From NCBI GenBank assembly GCA_020809705.1, contig CP085829.1, positions 248,001 through 312,000 on the forward strand: a stretch of DNA of 64,000 nt, read 5' to 3'. Positions 10,625 to 19,729 of the stretch are shown in pieces. Below the pieces are notes generated by a model, which worked only from the letters and a program-made list of their open reading frames with translations, made no database searches and was not told the DNA's origin. Both the position numbers and the translations under genes were made by a program. Each line of letters begins with the position of its first letter. Within the stretch, counting starts at the first letter, position 1. The stretch is from Calonectria ilicicola (Eukaryota; Ascomycota; Sordariomycetes; Hypocreales; Nectriaceae).

Positions 10625-11825
10625 AGGTTGGACAGTTATTGTCTCATTCGAGGTGCTAGTGAGCAAGATTGATGGACTAGCGTGGGGTAAAGAAGCTTTC
10701 TCAAATCCATTTGAGTGACTAAGCAAATACTAGCGTATCATCACTGGCCGATTCTCTTGTGCACCCTGTCACGATCAGAGCGGGGCGAATTGTGAACAAG
10801 ATGACAGACTCGCGTCCACTGTCCTTGCATACAGTGCTTCGAATAGATATTGAGACATATTCCGAGTATTCTTTTTATCGGTTGGTCCGGACCTTTGCCT
10901 CAAATGTCTGGTGGCTTTCAAGCCATCTCATTAGTCAGGAAGATCCATCAAATGAGTGAGGTTCAGTGGCCCCCAACTTTGTACCTTCAGACGGTATGTA
11001 AAGGTCCATACATACACCTTTTGCCAAATTAGAGGATAGCTAGTAAGTAAGATTGTCTTAATTTGTGGTTATACCGCTCTTATTTCGACATAATATGGCC
11101 TGAGTCGTTTGCAGCTTGAGGGTGATCAAGAGCTCGTTGGAATGGCTTTGACTCAAGTTATCGGAATGTGGCGTCCAGCTGCCTTGGGGATTTTGCTTTT
11201 TGTTCGTAATTTTTTGGCTATTTAAGTCTAGACATATAATGTGTTGGAGGATTGGGCCGAGGTGGATTTTTGAGGGATTAACCTACCCTATAGTAGTTTA
11301 GCTCTACCCGATAAAAGGGGATGTTTATTAGTACCAAAATAAATCATCAACTTCCTTCTTTCCAATAACTTTGCTATGTCGAATTAACTATCTTTCTGGC
11401 TAGTATGGCCAGCCTTATTGAATTTCTTTACATAAACCTTCTAAACAGAACTAACTAATAATATTGTAAGTTAAATTAGTACTAACTTTATGCTTTGGTT
11501 GTGTTGTTACAAGTAATCCTCAAGGTCAGGTTCCTGGGTGGGTTGCTTGCGCGTGTGTGGCTTGTTGAGGTGCCGTCTCCTCAATTCCATCACAATAACA
11601 AGCTTTACCAAATCCGAAGTATTGCATGCATCATAAACAAATTAATACGCGCAGGCAGGTCATCGTGTTGCATGAGACTACCCTTCAAGTTGTTTGCTTT
11701 CCAAGACAGCAGCAAATTGCTTGAGCCTCTACCAGAGAATATCCAAGACTCACTTTGGATCCCTTTCCTGAGAGATGCGGTAACCGCTCTTTGTAGCCAG
11801 AGCAGCATCTGAGAAAGATAGGCCC
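10625..11825. other. Divergent intergenic region between regulator and rhodopsin-like copy 2
   Basis: About 1.2 kb without a supportable gene. The part 11030-11500 is AT-rich with no coding signature. It separates the 5' end of the Zn2Cys6 gene from the 5' end of the membrane-protein gene, so it probably holds both promoters. No clear operators were identified. Confidence 0.45.
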
Positions 11826-13204
11826 ATGGAATTTGCGTCACCTGGGCCAGTGGCAGTCTTGGTAAGCTCCCGACACACGGAATATCCCATTGCTAAAATT
11901 GAAGACAGATATCAGGATGGACTATTTCCACAGTCGCGGCGGCTGCAATACTTGCGCGGCTTTATCTCCGTATACATATTCAGGAAAAAACCCTAACTTG
12001 CAGCGATGTCTTTATTTGTCTGGCATGGTTAACTGCGGTCGCGACGAAAAGTATTAATACTGAGCTTGTGCACCTTGGCGCGCTTGATAAAGATGTATCA
12101 GTGATGCTGTCAGGCTACCATGGTCATCCTAGGAACGGAATTGTTATCGGCAGGGTAAGCAGAGTATGGGATGAAGAAGAAGTAAGCTGACAGGTGATTC
12201 TAATTAGCTCATCTGGCTGTCATATGTACCAATCTAGTCGACCTTTTACTTGTGTAAAGGAGCACTACTTTCGATGTACTTGGGCATCTTTCCTGAGTTC
12301 ATGGTAAAACGCAGATTGTTTCTCCGGTTGACGATATGGTACAATATCGTAGCCTATATTGTATCCATTTGTTTAGTGTTCTCAATATGTGGGAAAGGGT
12401 AATTAATGTCTGTTTAATTTTAAAGAACCAACATGCATATTTACTGGATATACCAGCTTTTTGGAGTTTCAATGCTTCCTCGCCGGCGGACCCGTACTCT
12501 ATGGGGTTTCTTGGGCCCTCCATATATTCGGAGATATACTAGGTAAGTCTAAGAAATGCACTAATTCGGTATACCTTAGCAGCTAAGTGGTGGTAGTCTT
12601 TGCGTTGCCTTGGTCCATTATGCCCAATTTATGGAGCAGTAGATCCCTCAAAATGGGTTTATGCAGCACATTCCTTCTGGGTTTAATAAATATAGCAATA
12701 TCTACTATCCGATTTGTGACCTTGAAGCTTCCAGGGATGACAAATTACAATATATCTCTGAGTTTGATGGGTAGGCATCATCCGTTTATATGGCCTTTCT
12801 TTGTTGTAAACGTTGTATACTAAACCACTCATGTTCACTCAGTACTGTGGAATTGTCTAGAATGCAACACTGGTGTTATTATCGCCTGTTTACCGACTCT
12901 GCGACCATACTTGAGTAAGAAAGGAGAGACAACAACTATGACTAGCGATAGCTTTGCAGGATACACAAACTCGGAATCCATTGCATGGACGAATCGATTG
13001 GAAAATGAAGAGCTGGGTGAATCAGTCCATACGGATGACAATCAGCAATCTCGGTCAGACCCGAGCACATCATTAAACAATGAGGATGAAGTATCCGTTG
13101 AAGGTCCACAAAACATAAACCCCGCTGAATTGGTCTGGTGGAGTCACAATAAGACAGAAAGAATGGGCGTTGAGGAATCAAGAACTAGACTGGACGGGGA
13201 CTGA
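11826..13204 (+). pseudogene. Fungal rhodopsin-like membrane protein, copy 2, with in-frame stop
   Basis: Paralogue of the gene at 4124-5392 with the same six-exon plan: 11826-11861, 11909-12154, 12208-12398, 12457-12542, 12597-12770 and 12843-13204 (1,095 nt, all phases consistent; exon 2 is 246 nt in both copies). Family blocks include ILARLYLRIHIQ, CKGALLSMYLGIFPEFMVKRR, VSWALHIFGDIL plus VFALPWSIMPN, CSTFLLGLINI and LWNCLECNTGVIIACLPTLRPYL, then an acidic cytoplasmic tail. An in-frame TAG at 12235-12237 replaces a Tyr-like position in the third helix, so the protein would end after about 100 residues. However, this TAG could itself be a phase-0 splice acceptor (intron 12155-12237). That would delete ten codons and keep the frame open, so it is either a recent pseudogene or a variant with a shortened helix. 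Confidence 0.7.
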
Positions 13205-13528
13205 TTAAAATCCGCCATGCGTTTTTTGTAGTGGAAGAGTTCAGCATTCATAGGGTTTTACTAAAATTTATGTATTTTGATAAAAGAATGGATTGTTGTA
13301 AAATGGAAGACCAAATGGAATTGCTAGATCATGATAGTATCTGTTACACTCTCACTTGGGTGCTCGTTTTGAAAACCCTAGTTGAAATCAAAGTATGGTT
13401 TTAAACTAAAATTAAATAAATCTCCAAACGGAGACAATATGGTGGAAGTGAAATTAATGCTATATAAGTGATAATTGCACAAAATTAATTTTCTTGTGGT
13501 TTAATCGAATTCAAGTGGCTCTGGTCCA
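13205..13528. other. Convergent 3' spacer, AT-rich
   Basis: Lies between the 3' ends of two convergent genes. It is strongly AT-rich with no open frame of interest and probably holds both 3' UTRs and polyadenylation signals. Confidence 0.5.
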
Positions 13529-15394
13529 TTAACCCTCCGATATGGGCTTTTGTGCACAAATGACTCTAAATGGAAGCCACATATGGCACTGATTCAGCTT
13601 TCGACATTCATTCTGAAAATCCGCTACAGTGTTAGACACCCGCTCAGGATCCCACTTTAGTCCGATTCCGAGAGGCCCTTCCCATAGTGCCGTGGAATTT
13701 AGAATGTGGCTAGTCAGCATGCCGACTTTCTTCAGATCCGGGTCCTTTGCCCATGCCCCTAAAGGAGCTCGAAACCGGTCTTCCGTAATTTTAATAAACC
13801 CATTTTGTTTCAGCATCTCAGCAAGTCGTCCTTGTTCAGATATGGTCGGATCGACTCCCATGGCCGAGAGGCCGCATATCATTTGGCCCCATATTTCCAT
13901 CATAGAGTGACTAGCGTGTGCTTTGTCGTTATACTTTAAAGAGTAGTCGAAGAACTTTAGTTCAAGCCACCCACCCGGATTCAAGTGCCTTCAGAGTTGA
14001 ATATATTTAGTTCCTGCGATATAATTGGATGTCTCTGCCATGGTTACTTACTGAAAACAACTTATCAATAGGTGATCCCAATCTTTTACGGCCAGGACCG
14101 TCTCTGAAGAATGGATTAAGTCGAATAACTTGCGTCTGTCGGGCCTGGAGTCCCATTCCAGTTCAAAATCATCTATTTCAAACCAAACGTTAGGGGGGCA
14201 CCATGTAGGTTGGATGGCGCTGATGTCCCGGCCGATCACCTCAGTATTTGGATACTCGTCAGCGACTACCATGCAAAGAAATTAGTAGAGCGAATGGTCT
14301 CAGGATTATCATGAGTCCAGTTGCTTACCCTCTATCGCCCATATTCCAGTCCCTGTCCCGAGATCTAGAATTTTCTCCGGCGTATGAGAAATAGGAGATA
14401 CTATTAAGTTCTTGTCAAACTTCTTGAGAAGCTCCGTAATAATGCTGTGTTTTATATCTTGAATTTCCATTTCTGGGTCAAGTTGTGGCATATAGTATGC
14501 CCACTGGCAGAGGAAGTGTGCCCTGAACAATTTCTAAAGGGGTAATTATCAACAGTCAGAAGCTGAACGTGTTTTTGAAGCCTGTGGATTCATATTACAA
14601 TGATAGAGCTGCCAACTGAGCGAGTAAATGACTCATATGATTCCTCATCTAGGCCGCTATTTGCATCCGAATATGTATTGGCACGTTTATTTTCGCACCT
14701 GGATTCTTCGGCAAGTCGAGTAGATGGAACCACCGCGTCGTCTAAATTCGGACCTGAAGAAACTTCTGTTACATCCCGTTGCATCTCGTTTATTACCGGT
14801 GGATGTGCCGTGTCTTCTACGGTTGAGCTCGCGTCGATCAAACATGAAATTTGTTCTTCAAGGTCCTCCACCGATTCTTCAAAACAGCACGGAACCTTGC
14901 CCGGTGATTGGACAGTGATACTAGAGACACTCTCATGTTCAATGCGGTGTTCTATGAGACTTTGTAACAGTACTTTTGCGTTCTCCTCGGTTTGCTTTGT
15001 GTCCGGGTTGCTGAATTTCTTCACTATCGGGAGAAGCCCTTGAAAAGGTTAGCTAAGCTAAGGAACAATAAACACGTACATAGCACATACTATGGAGCAG
15101 TATATTGCATATCTGTCCCAAAATTCCCGTAAGTCTCTGGTAAAGGCGGCCAGATGCGCCGATTTGTCTGTCTAAGGCACCCTCTGCAACATTGTAGTCT
15201 CGCGCCCAGAGCACCAAGGAGCCGCTGGCTCTGCGAACAGTCGAAACCAAATTCGAATCTAAGGCTTCATTTTTGGCTGAGCCAAGAAAGATGCGAAAAA
15301 TCTGCGTGCAGGTAAAATGGAGAATTTGCGCTGTCACTGGCGTGTGCTTAGGAGGACACTGGTCGATGCCACCACTGTCTCGTGAAGGGGCCAT
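13529..15394 (-). CDS. LaeA-like SAM-dependent methyltransferase with extra N-terminal domain (540 aa)
   Basis: Five exons: 15394-15091, 15038-14599, 14533-14329, 14265-14052 and 13988-13529 (1,623 nt, consistent phases, good branch sites). Residues 1-115 form a helical domain (ALDSNLVSTVRRASGSLVLWARDYNV...) that resembles N-terminal regions of fungal NLR, SesB-like and zinc-finger proteins. Residues 115-248 are an acidic, Ser-rich linker. Residues 249-540 are a LaeA-type methyltransferase: WAYYMPQLDPEMEIQDIKHSI, SAM-binding motif DLGTGTGIWAIE (about 305-316), VADEYPNTEVIGRDISAIQP, VKDWDHLL and QHLNPGGWLELK. LaeA-like proteins act as global regulators of secondary metabolism or as small-molecule methyltransferases; which applies here cannot be told. 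The unusual feature is the N-terminal fusion. The two halves could instead be separate genes, but the phase-0 intron with GTAATA donor and TTTAG acceptor joins them cleanly. Confidence 0.75.
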
Positions 15395-15876
15395 GATAGA
15401 TTAAGAAAGGCAGGGGACGAGCAAGGATTCGTCAAGAGCTCAGCGGAGATGCTTGCGGAACTTTTGTAGAATAAACAACGTTCTTAGTATTTACGAAAGT
15501 TTGGTGACATTGAAACAAGGCGATGAGGCAAAGGCGATGAGGCAAAGGCGATGAGGCAAAGGCGACGAGGCAAAGGCGACGAGGCAACCGCAACGTCATT
15601 GCGCTGCAGCAGTGAGGGGTTGTGTGGCGGCGTGCATGCCTCGAAGACATGCATTGCTCAAGTAGGCGATGCAACCAATCAAGTAAGCGCAGGTGAGGGA
15701 TATTATCGAAGGACCGACTCTATTGCAACGTCAGACAACGTGGCTGGGTGCCTTTCCAGGGTCGCGCACCAACTTCAGGGCATTGCCCCAGCCAGTACGT
15801 CGTCGTCAGACTCGGATTCCCTCATCTCAGACTAACTTCAAATCTCATTTCACTACACACTAGTGCTGAGTTCAAT
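15395..15876. promoter_or_regulatory. Shared divergent promoter region
   Basis: This 482-bp region separates the start codons of two divergently transcribed genes, the methyltransferase fusion and the DUF7580-type protein. It contains the 14-bp tandem repeat listed separately. No TATA box is obvious on either side. Confidence 0.5.
15521..15587. repeat. 14-bp tandem repeat, about five copies
   Basis: The unit CGATGAGGCAAAGG starts at 15521, 15535 and 15549. It continues as CGACGAGGCAAAGG at 15563 and a partial copy CGACGAGGCAA at 15577. The only change between early and late units is T to C at the fourth base, so the array probably grew by recent slippage or unequal exchange. It lies inside a divergent promoter. 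Confidence 0.95.
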
Positions 15877-17760
15877 ATGGCAGATCCATTCTCTCTCGCT
15901 CTTGGAATAGCTCCTCTTTGTGTGGAAGCGATCAAAGGATGCAGATGGATTATGTCCAAGGTTCGCACATACAAACGATTCTCGATCGAACTGGGGCGGC
16001 TCAGAAGCAAGCTCGAGGTCCAAATCGAGTTATTCCGCGATGAGTGTGAGTTTATGCTTGCAGATCCTTTTGATGAGTCGACTGCAACTTCGATGCTGGA
16101 TGACACGGATCGTGAAGACTGGTCCTCCGATGGGCTGGAGGACAAACTGAAGGAGCATCTATCAGGAAAATATGACTCATATAGGGCTATTTTGCAAGAT
16201 ATTTGCGAAACAATTGGGGAGCTGAAGAAGGCGTTTGAGAAGGTCGATGAATACAGCGCTGATGAGGTACGCTGGTGAGGATTCATCGATTCGCCATGCA
16301 CTGACCAAATCTCGGCGCTCTAGACGCCATCAGTCAAGGGATCAATTCAAGTAGTCATGACCTCATTATTCAAGATGTCAAAGTTTCAACAAGACATCGC
16401 AAACCTTGGAGAGCTCGTTTCAATGCTTCGAAAGCTTCGCAAGAGCGCACGTAGGAAGAAGCTTCTACCGAGTCCAAAGAAGGTCTTGTCGAAGGAGTTT
16501 CGCGAAGTTAGACGCTGTACGGCTTCCCTGCACACGGTTTTTTCGCAGTACTGGTCTTGCAAAAACGCCTTGCACACTCGACATATATTCAGTCTTTTGA
16601 TAAATCCAGCTGTTGGAGATGAGATTGAGCTGAAGGCCATCGTCTGGAATGATGTCGCGAGAGACGGCCATACTCCAGCAGAGAAGTGACTGAGCCAATA
16701 CCTCTCAAAGATGGATGATGCTAATAGTTGCAGTATTCCGGGAACCCCTTTACGCATTATCTGTCACGACATACAGGTCCAACATGACCAACATTCATTA
16801 CCGCCTTCAAAACCATCAACGCTTAGTGTCCAGAACTCGGAAGCGGGCCAACCGCCGGCGAAATATGCCAAGATTGAGGTCCCAAATGGAGAGAAGCGGC
16901 TTCGAGTCTATCGTTCCTCGCGACGAAGAATCACAAGGAGAAGAAAAGACGAAGTGGAACCTTCTGGGTCCAATCAATCAACCGCTACGGAGAATCTTGC
17001 TCTCTGCAGCAGCGTCTGCTCCAAGATTGCCCAGACCCTAACCGTCGCAGCAACGAACACGACGGCAGGATACCTCGAGATCCCGGACGACTTCCGTTTT
17101 GCCTTCAGCAGGCTCGAGGATCGCACCTTGCTCAGCATGCTCAATTCAAAGTCCAGATTCGACTCCCTCCCACTTAGCCAAGTGTTTAGTCGGCCTTTGC
17201 ACGAAAACATCAGCATGCTCGATCAGCTGCGTCTCGCGCTGGCTCTCGCGCGTGCCACTCTGCACTTTTGGTCTACACCTTGGTGGGCCGACTACTGGCG
17301 CCTCGAGGATCTGCGATTTGAACAGGCTTCACAGAGTCTCTCAGAGTGTGTTTCGACGATTCACCTGGCACTCGGCCAGGATCACGGTGCTTCAACGCCC
17401 ACTCTCGGTGACAACACCCAAACCACAGACGCCACCTTGAAGAATGAGCTAGACCGCGCCACGCTTGTGCACGGCATCCGCAACATGAATCTGCATTGTT
17501 TAGGCGTGGCTCTCTTACAAATCGGGCGGTGGGTGCCGGTACCCGCTAACGACGTTGAGCGTGTCCGACGCTTGTCAGCGCTTCCGTCGCCATTAGGACC
17601 GCGCTACGGGAAGATGACGGAGCAGTGCCTCGAGTGCGACTTTGGGGTCGGCAAAGACCTACGGAACCCGCGGCTGCAGGCAGCACTGTATGATTCAGTC
17701 ATACGGGAGTTGGAGAAAATGATCGAGGTTTTGTGCCTCGAAGACGAAGAGTCTATATAA
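15877..17760 (+). CDS. DUF7580-type fungal protein with helical N-terminal domain (592 aa)
   Basis: Three exons: 15877-16266, 16324-16685 and 16734-17760 (1,779 nt; phases 0 and 2; the second intron has an exact GCTAAT branch site). The N-terminus MADPFSLALGIAPLCVEAIKGC followed by charged helices resembles the HeLo-like or prion-inhibition type N-terminal regions of fungal incompatibility proteins. The C-terminal half (LALALARATLHFWSTPWWADYWRLEDLRF, then ALLQIGRWVPVP and YGKMTEQCLECDFGVGKDLRNPRLQAALY) has the layout of the C-terminal part of DUF7580 proteins, where kinase-like remnants have been suggested. No catalytic motif is visible. It is probably cytosolic, because no signal peptide or clear transmembrane span is seen. 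Its function is unknown; a self/non-self recognition role is only an inference from the family. Confidence 0.75.
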
Positions 17761-18047
17761 AATTGGGGTTCGATGTCACAGAAACACGGAGTTGCAGGGT
17801 TTAAACGCACTAGCCCATGCTACTAGTATCAGCAAACAATCTAAGCCCATCGGAATATGATTTGAGATGAAGCAACGAATATCAAGTATTTGTGGGAAAA
17901 GTAAGCAAGGGGAGCAACCCAAAATCAATGTAATAATTACTATCTAAGCCAAGCGGTTGTGGATTAAAGCACGCCATGTATTGTCCAGCAAGGTCGTGAC
18001 CCTAGGATCCTTTTTTAATAATTTGGTTTTACATATAGTTATATCAA

Positions 18048-19729
18048 CTAATCCAATGGCATGAACTTGACAATGCACTTTTGACCCTTTGGTCTCGTTG
18101 TGAATAATTGGTCGTCCATGCTCATATCAGTCATCATGCCCTGGGCCGGTGCAGTCTTGAAGCGTGAATAAATATCCCGCAAAAGTGTCTTCATCTCAGC
18201 AATAGCCAAACTGGATGTTTTTAGCTCAGTATCATGATTTCGAAATGTTTTCAAACTTACTGGCGCCCAACACATGCTCGTCCGCCGTTGGAAAAGGCAA
18301 AGAACAATCTGTTTCTTTCCGCTAGTCCTTCCTCATCCAACCACCTTGTAGGGTCAAAGGTCTCCGGATTCGGGAATGTGTTCTTATCCATTCGATGAAG
18401 CGAGTATGGCTGACAACTTACAATGGTTCCACCAGGCAGCCAGTGTCCATCAACTTGATGGCCTTGCGGAGGCACGACCCGCGGGAAGCTCATTGGGATA
18501 GATGGAAACAATCGGAGCCCCTCCTTTACAACTGCATCCAAATATACAAGTTGTTCAAATGGGACTCCTTCATTCTCCTTAAACTCGGCTTTTAATCTCT
18601 GTTGTATTTTTTCGTACCCAGGTTGTGATATTTGCCACATTAAGAAGCAAAGCGCATCACCCGTGGTCTCAATCCCAGCGAGCATATGATCCATGCATTC
18701 CGATGCAATATCAAGAGACGTAAGCCCAAACTTGTCATCTTGCATTCGGCTTACAAGAGTGAAATCTGCAACTTCACCCTTCTTCACTGCGTTTAGAACG
18801 AGATTTTTCGCGAGCGGAACATCCCGTGATGCACCAAAGACACCCAATTCGTTCATTAAGCTCCCAAATGTTGGGTTATAATAAGTAACCAGCCGGCCTG
18901 AGTTATTGGTGCGTCAGCGTGATACTATGACTTTTAGGAGTAGGTCACCTACGAGCTAAGCTGCTGTCGAATGTGACCTCTCGCATTATTTCTTCGTCGG
19001 AAGCTCGGAGGATGGAATCACTGCCGTATGGATGAAATAAATGATGTGTAGCGCAGTCAAAGGCGTAACAGTGGAGGAAAATCTTTTGAATGTGTCAACC
19101 TCTAGCAATATGCGGCATCAAATGGTGCTCACATAAATGTCAAGCTCTTGAGTGGGCGCCTCGGTACACCTTTGGATAAAATTCATTGATCTCTGCTGAA
19201 TACCATGAATAGAAGCATCTTTCACAATATTCGAGTTGGCGTAGCGATCAGCTAAAATCCGTCTCCGTTTACTATGCTACTAATGCGTTAGTTTGTTCTT
19301 GATGGCCAGATTTTTGCACATACGGAATCCTTGTTCAGAGTAGAAAACATTGTGCTACAAGTGTGTGAGTTTCAGCCACAATTCAAAGCAAATCGTTAAT
19401 TACCTGAGACCAAACTGAGAAAAGAGATTATAGAAAACACTCTTGTCGAACCCACTCCCCTTTGACATGTAAATCTCTTTCATAGCCCCGAGAGACGAGA
19501 AGACTACCTCGTCCGGCGCGACCCGAACGACGGGGCCATATTTCTGGTGCATTTGATGAACGTACCAAGTACGTTTACCTTTCAATTCATAATATCTGAG
19601 CTGAATTGATGTTATCAAGCTTAGTTTAGGACCGGGAAGTGTGGCTAGAGGTGACTGGATGTGCTTCATAACCTTGAAACACACAGCAAAAAGCGCCGCA
19701 GCAAGTATTGAAATGATAATGATTGACAT
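18048..19729 (-). CDS. Cytochrome P450 monooxygenase A (476 aa)
   Basis: Membrane-anchored heme monooxygenase, assembled from six exons: 19729-19404, 19354-19324, 19276-19133, 19082-18953, 18897-18261 and 18210-18048 (1,431 nt, phases consistent). An N-terminal anchor helix (MSIIIISILAAALFAVCF) precedes the LPGPKL proline hinge. The I-helix oxygen-binding motif AGIETTGD lies near residue 282, the K-helix KEGLR near 339 and the heme-binding loop FSNGGRACVGRH near 415, followed by LAIAEMKTLL. All key residues are present. Exon 2 is only 31 nt and encodes STMFSTLNKDS-type sequence with its neighbours. The length is slightly short for the superfamily but complete. The substrate is unknown. It is convergent with the DUF7580 gene and closes the oxidative gene block. 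Confidence 0.85.

Noticed and set aside
15519..15590. 14-bp repeat array as a CRISPR
   Set aside because: Units are adjacent without spacers and the genome is clearly eukaryotic; it is a simple minisatellite.
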